Shown piece after piece: positions 33,391 to 48,439 of a stretch of 64,000 nt of DNA. The notes under the pieces are model-generated. The model saw only the letters and a list, made by a program, of their open reading frames with translations, did not search any database and was not told the origin of the DNA. The translations under genes and the position numbers were made by a program. How positions within the stretch are numbered: position 1 is the stretch's first letter; each line of letters starts with the position of its first letter. This DNA comes from Circinella umbellata (Eukaryota > Mucoromycota > Mucoromycetes > Mucorales > Lichtheimiaceae): positions 496,001-560,000 of the forward strand of contig JAIWNF010000024.1 in the NCBI GenBank assembly GCA_025093555.1, read 5' to 3'.

Positions 33391-36300
33391 AAAAAAAATC
33401 CTCCCAAAAAGAAGTAAAAAAAAAAAAAAAAACTGATTGTTTTTGTATTTTATTTATTTTTGTTCCTTATTGTTTCTATGATTGTAAAAAAATATAATAA
33501 AAAAAATTTCTTTATCTTTTTTTTTGGACCTTTTTGTTCCCCCCGAAATTAACCAATATAAGGCGAGTCCCATGCAATTGTGATCCTGTACCTTTTCTCA
33601 TCTAATTTTTTTTTCTATTGAACCAAAAAAAAAAAAAAAAAAAAGGGTCAAAATAACTGATTTATGATTATAATGAATGACTATGCCCTGATCGGCTGAC
33701 TGGTTGGATTATTGAGTTCATAAGAATGGGGGTTTTTTTTCGTTGCTAAGAAAAAAAAAAAAGGGTATATATCCATCACCTTAGCAACAAATTGAAATAC
33801 AGTGTCTTGCTCACAATAAAACAAAAAGACTACTTTGTATAGTTAGTAATGAATGTTATATAACAGTAGCATAACTTTTATATTTTTTAAATCAAAAGGC
33901 ATAATGGATTTTTTTTTTTTTGATACGTATGCCATCATTTCTTATCACAACCAACTTAACTATTGTTGTGGTTGTTTGAAAATGTGTTGAGGATCATCAA
34001 AACGCCCAAATTTGGATAACTGCTCTCATCCCTTTATTCCATCAAAAAACATGTTATTAGAATTTATAATAATAAAAGATAAAATTCTCGTGAGTTGCGT
34101 CGATTAAGTTATATTCAAAGAAAATAAAAATAAAAAAAAAATGACGGATGAAGAGGAAGAAAAGGGGAGGGGGTGCACAACAAACAAGGGTTACCAGCAG
34201 ACCCTATTCTTTTCTTCACGTGACGATGAATGTTTGTTGTTTTAATGAGGTATTGTCATCATTCTAAATTTATAATTATAAAGGGGACCATGCCATGATA
34301 GGTAGGTATTAAGAATATACTAATGAATATTTTAGTACTTTAAGCTTTCGTCTTTTTCTAAAATAAAAATAATAATAATAGTTATTACTTTCTACTGTAT
34401 ATAGCAATAGCTGTAATTTCTTCTACACCAAATCAACTATTTTTTTTGTTACTTATATTCCAGAGAATTCTTCCGTTTTGTCAAGATAAATTACTTACGT
34501 ATCCCAGCAACTCACTCATTAAATGTATTAATTTAGAGTTGCTTGTTTGTATTCTTTTTTATAATAGCCAAATTATTGGATATTCATATACAATAAAGAT
34601 ATTTTTTTTTCTCTCGTTACTAGATACTTTATTTAGATCATGGTTTCCAAATAGCAAGCGAGCAATCCTCGGGTTGTTGTCACTATTGTTGGGAATTTTC
34701 TTGTTACGTATCGAAAAAAAAACATCAGACATTATTTTATTATATCACTATGCAACTGTGATTACTATACTCTCTTGTAATGTTTCGTTCATCAGCCACT
34801 TTCCTTGTTCACATTTTTTTTAAAAAATTTGACATGTGTTTTACATTGTAACAACAATACATGTTTAATATTATTACTATTATTATAACTAAAGAAAATC
34901 AGTGCTTGATTGATGATGAATAAATTAATAAGAAAAAGAGAGACGAGATAGTAATAATAGTACGTATAATTTAGAAATCTCTTCCATTTCTTTATAACAT
35001 ATATATGAAAACCTCTTGTCATCAAGTGAGTTCCTTATACTTTTTTTCTTCAAAAAAAAAAAAGAAAATTAAATCAAATATAATTTATCAGCTGAGTAAA
35101 ATATAAAAAAAGTTTTTAACGAAACTTGATTTGGCTCAGATCCACATGGTAAAGTAAAATAATTTGTCCTTCTTTCTTCTGTTAACATGTCTCTTTCTCT
35201 CGCTCCCCCCCTCCTGGTATCACACACCAACTTATTATTACTCTCTTTTATTTATTTATTTTTCAAATGTCAAAAGAATTCATTAATGAATAGAGTATAT
35301 TATATTCTTGACGGGCGGTAAAAAAAAAAACAGCGTGTACCTCATGCTTTTGTTCCTTCCTTGTGGAATGTAGTACGATTAAACACTCCAAAAATACGGC
35401 TTATGGGCCGAAAAAAAAACTTGCATGGCCCATCTGCGCGCACCAAATATAAGTTAAATGTGGATAAATTTCTTTCTTTCTTTTTTTTTTAACCGGGTCT
35501 TACTCCTTATATATAAAAATGTCAGTGATACAAATACTTTTTTTTTCCTGATTAAGAAGTTGACATAATAACAAATAAAATTGGAATTGATCTTTTTTAT
35601 TTTACGTAATAGTAAATTATTCAGAATAAACATTGATGATGAATGAGTTAATTATAGTAAATGAATGTTTGTGAACACTATTAGCAATAATTGTTTAAAA
35701 AGAAAGGAGAGAGAGAGAGAGAGAAGGAAAGGAAGGAAAGAGAGTGAGAAGAGCAGTAGCGGAAGAAACGAAAAAATAGAAAAAAAAAAAAAACAAAACC
35801 TTATCGGGTTTGACAAAAGTAGATACAATTTGCTCTTTCGTCGATCTTTAAGTTAACCATTATAACAGTTTATGGTTTTGGGGGACAACAATGAAGAAAA
35901 ATGTTTATAAAAAAAGTTCGATTTAAGACGTGCCTGTGTGCATGCATCTATTGGCGTGCAGTGTAACGTCATTTTGCATATTGTATATCCCATCCCCCTT
36001 TTCCATAAAAAAAAATTAAGGAGAAACTATGTAGTGCAACGGTAATGATTGGGATAAACATATAAGCGTTTCCAATCTTGATTATTATTAGAATATAGTA
36101 TATTTGTTTCATATTTGTTTACGTTCTACATGATGGTGTCTAGACTGCGTAGGATGAGAAGGCTTGGGTAGGCATCACTTTTTGTTGAAAAACGATCCAG
36201 AACTTAATGCACAGACCTTTTTTTTTTTCCTTCTTCTTTTTACTCTAGAATAAAAAAGGTTATCATGCCCGATGACAATTATTTTACATTATTCGGCGCT

Positions 36301-39300
36301 TCAATGAGTTATTAATTATTTGCATATATTATCTAATAGTGATATTATATAATATATCAAAGATAAACTACTAATCATCATGTTGCGTCATGGAAAATTT
36401 CATTTGGCCATTTCAATCTATTGAGATATATCTAATTCTTTATTTTAGCTATTTAATTAGTATTGGAAAAAAAAAAAAGAAAAAAGAAAACCAGTATCTA
36501 TTTATTCGACGATTACATAATTCTATTAAGGAACAAGGATGTACATAAATAGAAAAAGAAGGGGCCTGGGGCGGATAACTAAAATACATGTTTCTTTTAC
36601 AACTGCTAATTAACTCAGATAAAGTTACATCGAAATACCCATGACGACGATGGTATATATTCTCTTTTTTAACAAACAATTCTTTCCATAATTAAAGAGA
36701 AAAAGAAAAAAGCTTAAAAAGAATGTAAACTCCACGTCAATTTATAAAGTGAGAGAGGGAGAGAGAGATAAATCCTAATGCACTTTAAGATTATTATTTT
36801 TTTGCGTCCGCTATATTTAGTGTCTCCTTATCTCCCCCACAAACACACACACAAAACACGTTTATTAAACTTTTTTTTTTCTATTATTATTATTTCGTCA
36901 TCATTTATGTTCCTTTAATTTCTTTTCAATTTTAACAAGTTTCCCTTTTTTTTTAGGGATTTTTAACTCAAAGAGAATAGAAAGAATGTATTATTCATTC
37001 ATTCATTGAATATATACGTAATGGAGGAGTAACAATCAAATCATATTTCCATCAATTGGACGACAGATCAAAAAGTAAAGAAAAAGGAGAATGATTTGGA
37101 TGACACAAAGCTAACTACTGTACGTGATTATCAGAGATTTTAAAAGAAACTACATGTATATACGTACCTAACATATATGGTTAAAAAACGAATAAGATAT
37201 TAAGATAAACTTGATCATCTGTTCTTTTACACTTATAAAATATATGTTAGAATTCTCTGTAAAAATTGATTGTTGTGGGAAAGTTTTGTTTTCCATAGAG
37301 ATTCTAGGCCTGAATATATTTATTGTTTTGTGATTCTCTTTTTCTTTTTTTTTTCGCTATTGTCAAAGTGTTGTAAAGCTCCAGAAATTTCACAACAATC
37401 AAGAGGATCTGAGATTTTGGTTTGTTTAGTTACAAAAAAAAAAAGAGCGTGTTGTTGTAGAACAGTTAATGATATCTGTTTTAATCAATCTAAGCGTTCT
37501 TCAATATTAAATTTCTTATTGGGTATATACTGCATATGCCATCTTTTTTTGGCATATTAATTAGCCATTGTCTCAAACGATATCCGGATATAACCCGATA
37601 AAAAAAAATATACTAAATGGTTACACATTGATATATTGAAACGTGGCCGGGTGTGACCGAACCCATTTTTTTTTTTTTTTTTTTTTGAACAATATATATT
37701 TTTATTTTATTTTCACGCTAAAAAGTACAGACTTATTTGAGCGGAAAGACCGCCGCGTTCCCCGAGTGGAAGAAGAAAAAAAAGGAAAGAAGGGAAATGC
37801 AATATGGTTAAAATTCTCGCGTGGCAAAAAAAAAAAAAAAAAAAAAAGAAAAAAATAGAAAACGTTGCACGCGAAAAACAATTGATCGCTGAATAAGCAT
37901 AATAAAAAAAAAAAATCCAAAAACAAACGTGCCGTATGTTAAAATAAGAAAGTAATGGGGGAACAACCATTTTTGGTGCTTGACCCATTTTATTATGATT
38001 CTTTTTTGTTAGATGTATCTTTTTTTATTGTTGCTTTTTTGATTATTATAATATGCATATTATTGTTCGTCAAAATTGTCAGTAATCATTTCAATCACCA
38101 TGCATCTTTTTGTATATGCTAAAGCAGGTTCATCCTTTTTATTCTTTCTTGTAATAAAAAAAAAATCCCCGTTAAGTAGCATAATCCATCTCCCCCCCCT
38201 TTTTTTATTTTTTTTTCTCCTTTCTATCTCCTCCCCCCCCTAAATTTTCAACAAAAATATAATAATAAATTGTAATAGTTAAAAAAAATTGTACCCCAAA
38301 GATGGAAAGAATAAATACATTTGCACGCAGACACAAAATCCCCCAGTCATAGTTTGGTTAGCAATATTATATAGATATCCCTTTTTTTAGTTGTTATTCA
38401 AGCTCAAATCTATTACATTCGTCATCCTTACTAAAACATTATCCGACCTAGAAACTTATTACAATTTACGTAGGTAACGCACGCAATTGTATCCTTGAAA
38501 GGTAACCAAGGGATGGAAAGGGATTGGGGGGAGGGAGAGTGACATACATATAATTTTTTTTTTATTTTCAAATGTTAATAATAGTTATGGTAACTAATTG
38601 AGAAGGTCAAGTAACTATGGTAACCACAAAAAGAAAAATGTAACTTTTTCTTCTTGAAGAAGGTACCAATCAATTTTTTGTTTTGAAAGGTGAACGGACC
38701 ATTAAGGAACAAGAAGTTAAAAAAAAATCAGAAATTAACAAAAAGAAAAAGATAAAAGTAGAAGCAAAAAGACACTAAAAGTAATATTGTTGTCTTGTTT
38801 AAATCCCACCAATAAGATCTATTTAAAGTGTACGGTAAAACTCAAACGCACCAATGAAATACAGTAGCTGGAGTACAAAGTTATAACTCGTGTAGTATGT
38901 CTGGGGCGCTCGACACTAACTCCAAAAATGGAGTGAAATTTTTTTTTATTTGATAATTATCGAAAAAAAAAAAAAAAAAAAAAAAAAAAACTATATATAA
39001 TAGGGTTTAACATCCTTGTTTTCTTTTTTCTTCTTTTTTTACTTGCCACGGCCTTTTTTGATATTCCTTTTTATTCTTTTTTCTTCTTCTATTGATCCCA
39101 ATATACGCATTTTCTCTTTTTTTTTTCTTTTTTAACTACAAACAACTGACTCTTTTGTTTTTCTTTTCTATATATATATACTGCGACTTGACAAGAAATT
39201 ATATTTATTCTTCTATTCTATCAGAAACTCTATTGTTCATTTTTAAACCTTTAATCACATTCATATTCCCATTTTCAAACCCCATTTCCTTATAAAAAAA

Positions 39301-39365
39301 ACAAACAATTAACATCTATTTTCTTTGTTCTCTCTACCCCGTTTTTTTTTTGATACCGATCGACC
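33391..39365. other. 6 kb intergenic region
   Basis: No supportable gene. Frames such as 34446-34823 plus and 37713-37988 minus are A/T- or homopolymer-driven. There are long homopolymers: A20 near 33624, T24 near 37663, A22 near 37827 and A30 near 38961. The last part (39160-39180) has a TATATATATA run about 190 bp before the next ATG, followed by a pyrimidine-rich leader (39300-39350), which probably forms the promoter of the Zn2Cys6 gene. Confidence 0.45.
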
Positions 39366-40701
39366 ATGCAATATAATAACAACACTAATCAACAAGAATA
39401 CTTTATTACTCCATCAACTTATGGAGAACCATTTTTTTATTTGCCAGAACAACAACAACAACAACAACAATCAATGATGATTGCACCTCAAGAATACGAA
39501 GAACCTCAATTTACCCCTCAACAAGAACAACAATTTTCACCCCCTACAAACACCTTTGATACCGCCACTACTACTACTACTACTTCCATTACAACAACGA
39601 AAACAATGAAAAAATTCACAAAATCAAAATCCTCAAAATCATCTGCTGTTGCTTCCAATAAAAATACAACTGCTGGTAACCGGAAACGACCAAAACGCAA
39701 ACAAGTAAAAAATGCATGTGGTAATATATTATTTTTTTTTCTTTCTTCAACTGCAATATTTGCTATTTTTATAATTTTCTCTTTTTTCTGTCTTGCACAA
39801 CGTTGCACAAAATCACATCACGTCCGTTAGTCCTTTTTCTCGGGTTTTGGACTTTTATATTCATTTTTTTTGATTCTCCGCTTATTGTTTGAGTAATTTT
39901 TACTTATTTATTTTTTATTATTAATTTTTTTAGTAAACTGTCAAAAGGCGTGCAAAAAATGTGATGATGGTCGACCTTGTCAACGTTGTATCAAACTTGG
40001 TTTGATTGCCACGTGTATTAATTCTCCTCGTAAGGAACGTAAGAAAGGTGTTAAGCGTGGTCCATACAAGAAACGCCAACAATTGCAACAAGAACAAGAA
40101 CAACAACAACAATCTTCTGATGTTGCTACTCTTGCTCAACAAGAAGTAGTTTCTTCTACCGCAGTAACAACGACACCAACAACAACGAATACTTTTATTG
40201 CTGATAATAATACCATGGTCTCTTGGGATAATGGCAGTATTGAGCAACCTCAATATGATACCCCACCTTTAACACAACAAGAATCGCCCTTGGCTAGTAG
40301 TTCATCACCTCTTTCAGCTGATATGACTTTTGGTTATAACTTTGCTCCTAGTGTCGGTACAGCTGAATCATCACCTTTATCATCCAAATTTTCTTGGGAT
40401 GAGCAACAACTTTTGGGTTTATTGCCACCAGAAATCGTCACTTCTTCATCGTATCCCTCTGCTCCTTTAAATACCGCTCCTCATTATTATCCTTATCAAC
40501 AAGAACAACCCATCGATATCAACAAGTGCTATAATTATACGGATGCAACTCAACAACAACAACAACACTCCATGTGTAGCTGTGTCGTTCCTCCTCAACA
40601 ACATCAACACGAGCCCATTGAAAATATGATGATGAATCAACCATCTGATGAATCTTCATGGTTGACAATGATGCATCCAGTCCAACAGCAGATGATCCCT
40701 C

Positions 40702-40737
<36 letters not shown>

Positions 40738-40802
40738 TTACACCAGAACTTCATACCAATAATAATAATGGATTCTGGCAATCCTTTTTATCCACAGCTT
40801 AA
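39366..40802 (+). CDS. Zn2Cys6 transcription factor
   Basis: Two exons (39366-39720 and 39934-40802) encode 407 residues; the intron splits the zinc cluster after its first Cys. The cluster is C118-x2-C121-x6-C128-x5-C134-x2-C137-x8-C146 (motifs ACVNCQKACKKC and PCQRCIKLG), with one extra Cys at 125. It is flanked by a basic Lys/Arg region (about 105-117) and by RKERKKGVKRGPYKKRQQ after the cluster. This arrangement, particularly CQKACKKCDD and RKERKKG-KRGPYK, resembles the fungal AcuK/ERT1/RDS2 class, which regulates gluconeogenesis and carbon source use; the resemblance covers only the DNA-binding part. The remainder is Gln/Ser/Thr-rich, with a (CAA)n run near 40700-40735 encoding about 12 Gln, typical of activation regions. 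Confidence 0.8.
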
Positions 40803-41703
40803 AAGTATTATCATCCATAACATGCATATATAAACCGATTGTTTTTCTTTTTTTCGCATTAGCCATCTCTCGCGATCGCCTTCCCCCTTTTTTTTCTTTT
40901 GCTTATTCTCCCTGCATCTTATACTTTTCCAGCATTTATCATTTTTTGTTCTTACTTTTCTATTTTTTTTTTCTATATTATTCACACTCTCTCTTACGAA
41001 ATCATCATGACACACAAACATAAACAAAAAAAAAACAAAAAAAAAAAGTCAAAATACCTTATTATTATTTCATTCATACTACACATCACATTCACTTTTC
41101 TTATACTATTTTATATGCAACATTCGACACCTCATGCTCTTTTATTTTTTACATGTACATATTATCTTCTTTTTTTTTTGGCGCCATACCTTTTATTTCA
41201 TTCTATGCATTCATTTTCTATTCACAATAACCTTCAAACTTTAGATTTGTTATTCCCATATCATTTAAATCAACTTTTTTTTTTATTATCATTATAAACT
41301 TTGTATTCACTAATTCCTCTCATTATCTTCTTTTCCCCCCCCTTCCCCCCCAAAAAAAAATAATCTTATATATGTATTCCATTCATTATCTTCATGCCCT
41401 AAAAAAAACACATTTTCATCCTCATCCATTCGTAATGTAGTAGATCTAGAAAAAAAAACTCACTCATCCTTATTATATTATTATTATCATTCTTATACAT
41501 TTATTTATTATTTATTTTTTTTATTAAAAGAAAAAAAAAACCACCTGACGCGGGATAAAATAGTAATAAAAAATTCTTATAATTCAAAACTATCTATACA
41601 TAATGCATTACATATTGGCTTTTTTTTTTTGATTATTGTTGGCATTTGTTTGGTAAATAAATAACAAAAGTAATAATACAATAACCCATTTATTTTTATA
41701 TTC
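40803..41703. other. Convergent 3' spacer
   Basis: This lies between the 3' ends of the Zn2Cys6 gene (plus) and the GH9 gene (minus). It is AT-rich, with poly-A stretches near 41025-41047 and a C8 run near 41333. The plus frame 40899-41297 is Phe/Ile/Leu-rich from T-tracts and is not a credible gene. Confidence 0.45.
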
Positions 41704-44122
<2,419 letters not shown>

Positions 44123-44220
44123 TTAAAAAAAAGTAAATATAAATATGTATAAAAATGGAAAAAAAAGAGAATAAAACAAAAAAGGAGATTCGGTGATGTT
44201 ATAAAATACGTAACATGTCC

Positions 44221-44235
44221 CTTTTTATATAAAAG
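44221..44235 (-). promoter_or_regulatory. TATA-like element upstream of the GH9 gene
   Basis: On the minus strand this reads CTTTTATATAAAAAG, about 110 bp before the ATG at 44113. Confidence 0.4.
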
Positions 44236-45421
44236 AAAAAAAATGTAAAAATAATTCACGGAGGATCGCCGATTTTATTTGAGGGAAAAGAATGATACTA
44301 AATCGTGCTACGATTGGTTGTTGCATAATAAGTCAAGTAGTAAAGTAAAAACAACAAAAAAAAAACCTTACATACTGTGTATATTTAGAGTTTTATTATT
44401 ACCCTATTTGAATGAAATTCACTCAATTCGGCAAAACGCAATATATAGAAAACCCGAATTTGAATACGCCATCAACTTCTTGTTGAATTAAAAAGGCTCA
44501 GCACTTGTCAAGTACAAGTAATCATTTTTTTTAAATGTAACTTAAGAATGACTTACTAATTAAGTTAATATACATAACTGTTCTAACAACAACATAATTC
44601 AATAGTTTAAATTATTGTTTGTTTTGCCTTCTTCTTTGTTATATAAATATAATGAAAGTGAGTTAAAGAAAAGAAAAACTTACGCCCCTAAATTTTAAAA
44701 GTCCCAGGTTTTTTTTTTACAAAAATAGGTCTTTTTGCTCCCTAAAAGTCATCAATATTATTTTTATACATAATTGGTACAATAAGTTGTTCAACATGGA
44801 AATAAAACACCGTAAATACCTTTCTTGGCAAAATTGTAAGCAATCCATACTTCTGGATACTTTCTATAATTAACTGACCCTTCTTTTTTTATTTTTTATG
44901 TCAGCTTGGTCCATTGTAGTAATAAAAATAATGGTGATTCAAAGTAAAGATATACGTACAAAATATTATTTATAAGAAGACTAAACATAAAAGAGAGAAG
45001 GGTCCAGATGCATTCCGATCCAAAAATCGTGGTTGCTATTACAAATAATTTTAATATCATTTTCAACCAGTTATATATAAACTTTCTTTTTATTTGCTTG
45101 TTTTTAAAAGAGAATATGTACTGGCTGAGTTGACAGGAAAAGCAATGGAAATACTATAATGCTAATGAGTTATTGAACTTGTGTTTAAACTTATAAAATA
45201 ATAGCTGCTGTTAGCTTTAAGCTTCTAAGCGATGAATGAAGTAAAATATATAAATAACGTGAAAGAAAGATATTTGAAAAAAGATAAAATACAGATGACA
45301 AAAGGAAATTATGAAAATGATATCATAATAATAATAAAAATAGAAACTGTAGAATAAATTGAATATTAGTAATACGTAATAATTTGACAGAATGTCCAGT
45401 GGTTGTTTCTGTTCTGTCTTT
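44236..45421. other. Spacer, no gene seen
   Basis: AT-rich sequence with short frames only. The frame 44279-44491 plus has no domain and no upstream signals. Confidence 0.45.
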
Positions 45422-46638
45422 TTACAGTAATTCAATATCACCAGCTACTGTGGATTTAGGGACCATGTTTTGGATAAATGTATAGTAGTTGCAATATGTT
45501 GTATTTTCAGTTGTGATAGACGTACTCATCATCATCTTTAGAATAACAGCATGATATGTAATTGGTTCTCCTTCTACAACATAGCGTCTACCACTAGTAT
45601 GATCTATCTCGTATGGCCCATATAGGATAGCCAGAATCATTGAGCCCCACGCCATTTAGAATATCTACTAAGCATAAAATATGTTTTCACCTACGTACCA
45701 ATGAATTTAAATGTATAAATCTATTATCTACTCTTTTAACAAACATGTTCTACTACTTTACCGCTAGATTCATCCACAAAATGCATTACAACTTACACAA
45801 AAAATGTCTGGACTTACAAATCCACTGGAGCATCGCCCCCTGACTTTTTTTTTATATCTACTTCTATATTCATCTTAACAAAATAACATAGTTTTTCTCT
45901 CTTACGCTTCATCTTAATTGCATCATCCTTTACTATTTTATTCATATAAAGTCTTTATCCTACTATAATATGGTCAGTAGTATTCATAATAATCGATTCT
46001 ATTATTAGGAATCTTTCGTCTCCAAAATTCTACAAAATTATGTCTTAAGTTACTGTTGCTGACCACATGGGCATCCAATAGAGACATAATTTGTATATAT
46101 TTGACAGTCGTTTCGACAATAGTCACACTAGACTGGTTTAACAGAATACTGTTCAGTAATTTTTGTATCGACCTTATACTTTGATAAAATCAGTTTTCTG
46201 GCTACGTAAAGTTCTTTGATATGAGTACCACAAATTCAACATATTAGTCATTTTGTAATTTTATTCTTACCTAATTCTTTACTGGCAAGGCAGAATCGTT
46301 TGTAAACTTTAAATACTTGAATATGCGTCTTTAGTAACATTTATTTTCTGTACGGTTTAGTACGATTTGACGCTTCTTTTTAATTTGTTCGTTCAACATG
46401 GGGAGAGACGGTACATATGATTGGGGTCTTTTTCGTTAGTTGTGATGCTAACTGAGGGTTGGATTTCGTCAATGGGCGAAGAGAGCTCACTACTATCATC
46501 ATTGTTGATAACATCAACAATGTCTTTGCCCATGATATCAATATCAATGTTGTCGTCGTTCAGCAAATAAGTAGAGCTTCTTTGTCCGTCATCATGATCT
46601 ATCGAGGTCTCTAGCTGGATCAACGTAAAAAAAAACAT
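45422..46638 (-). pseudogene. Degenerate multi-frame gene of unknown type
   Basis: Several protein-like stretches follow each other on the minus strand. The first (46638-46393) includes NIDIDIMGKDIVDVINND. The next, near 46390-46260, has KKKRQIVLNRTENK then LLKTHIQVFKVYKRFCLASK in a shifted frame. Another near 46160-45990 has SSVTIVETTVKYIQIMSLLD and NSNLRHNFVEFWRRKI. The last (45655-45422) includes GSMILAILYGPYEIDHTSG. Frame changes and stops separate them. I recognise no domain. The location next to a Harbinger relic suggests mobile-element origin. Confidence 0.3.
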
Positions 46639-46732
46639 GAAAGTGCCTGTGTATCATGAATAATAGATGGTTCAGGGGATAAAACCATCATATTACTCTT
46701 GCCATCATCAAAAATAACATATCAGGGGCCAA

Positions 46733-47161
46733 GTGGGCAAAGCCTTGAAAGAAGAACGTGAGGAGGAGGACGTTGATGATGAACCTCCTGTTGGCTTTAT
46801 TTCTCCACCACGCAATGCGGAAGGAAAGATTTGCAATGCTGATAATGGTGATGTTGATGTGGTTAAATTGGCATTGACCAATATGGACAATCAAGCACAA
46901 ATACTGGCCAAGATGGCTGGTTTGGGGGCCTACCTTGCTGCTGTCATCAAGCGCATAAAGGTGATGGTGGGTAAGGGGATGGTTAGCTCATCATGGTCCA
47001 ATCAAAACCATGATGTCACGAGGTTTCTCATGATAAAGCTCTTCATCGAATTGGTATCCAAGAGTGATCCCTGGATACCGATCGAAAAATGTGAAGAGAA
47101 CTGGATAGTCAGGTTCTTGTTGCTCCAGAAATGGAGCAACACAACAAAAAAAAAAGGCTAG
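46733..47161 (+). other. Orphan 142-codon frame, unknown
   Basis: The frame starts MGKALKEEREEEDVDDEPP, with VGFISPPRNAEGKICN and later AQILAKMAGLGAYLAAVIKR. Composition is protein-like and less A/T-biased than its surroundings. No domain or introns could be assigned. It may be part of the adjacent mobile-element relics. Confidence 0.3.
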
Positions 47162-47374
47162 TAATACTAAGATAATATAGTTGAATATATACATCAATAG
47201 ACTACAGTTAAGATTAATATAAGCTACTTACAGTACATACGAGAGCTTTAAAATAAAGTGTTGAAACATCAATTTTTAATTACCCTACTTTATCCTACTA
47301 CGTACCCCACACAATAATTCCCTCCTACTTCTGTTCTCTTATATATATACACTATTAAAAATATTATATTTTTT

Positions 47375-48190
47375 TTATTGCTGTTCACGAAATGCACGAT
47401 TACCATGTTCAAGATATTCATCAATTGTTGGTGGCCTAACATCAAAATATTTGCACGCTTGACCTCCACCTAAGCATATTTTAATGTTCCTGAATAGGAC
47501 GCCAACAAAGTAATATGCACCAACAGGGCTAAGCCAGGCCTTTTGATTATTATGATAATCTAAGAAAGTAAATAGATTTACTGTTCTTCCAAATTCCCAT
47601 TCAACGGCTACTCTAATTTTGGACATTTTTTGATGGTACACAGACTCACGACTTGTCTCATCATCTATACATTAAGAGTAATACATTTTTTTTAGCAATA
47701 GTAATATACTATGTATGTTGTATGACAAATAATTACTTTCTGAAACAGCAAATGGAGCCACTATATTCTGATGATGGTAGTGCGCTGGATCGCCATACAG
47801 GACAAAATGGCAACCATCATCAAAGTTTAATTTGTCTTCAAGAGTTTCAAGAAGATTAGATTCAGTTAAAATAAATCCATTATCCTGGTGTGTGCCACAA
47901 ATAGGACCAAACAGATGAGCAGTAATACCATCAGGGGTGGTTATAGCCTGGTATTTTAATGCATCTTTGTGGTATATATAACATACAGATTTACATTATT
48001 ATATGTACAGAATAATAAGCACTCGTATAATGGAAGTATGTACAAAAATGATATAGATAAACTATTACCTCATAACCATTATACACAACTTTACTGCTTG
48101 CATGTAGATAGCATCATCTATACTGGAAAAGATTTCTAGGTTCTTGTTGAATAGCAACCAAGTAAAATTATAACCCCATCCACTATTTTT
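47375..48190 (-). pseudogene. PIF/Harbinger transposase relic
   Basis: On the minus strand the order is NFTWLLFNKNLEIF and FSSIDDAIY (first Asp region, about 48190-48110), KVVYNGYE, an intron, ALKYQAITTPDGITAHLFGP, FVLYGDPAHYHHQNIV (second Asp), another intron or gap, then MSKIRVAVEWEFGRTVNLF (Glu in VEW) and SPVGAYYFVGVLFRNIKICL, ending RPPTIDEYL. This is the D-D-E core of the PIF/Harbinger (HARB1-like) nuclease. A frame change lies between SIDDAIY and KVVYNGYE. No ends or TIRs could be placed, so it is a relic. Confidence 0.65.
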
Positions 48191-48439
48191 AATAAAAAAG
48201 ATAAATAGAACCAGGTCCTGACAGAAGATATTACGGAAATATCAAATGATACTATGAAATCAAGCAATAGAGAAAAATAAAACGAAAGGATACTCTTCAA
48301 TATTATAGTAAATCATCTCTTTTCATCCTTTTTTTTTCGGTATGGAGGTATGAGCTTCAAAAAAACGTACCGACAGCGGATTGGGCAGCGAGCCAAAATT
48401 TTGGTGGTTCCTTGTAAAAAAAATTTTTTTTTTATTCTT

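Noticed and set aside
34446..34823. 125-codon plus frame resembling a membrane protein
   Set aside because: The Leu/Ile/Phe content comes from T-rich DNA; no conserved motif or upstream signal.
37643..37988. Overlapping frames on both strands
   Set aside because: They are built on A22 and T24 homopolymers and encode mostly Lys or Phe runs.
39518..39808. 96-codon minus frame opposite the Zn2Cys6 gene
   Set aside because: It is a shadow of the coding strand's Gln/Thr repeats.
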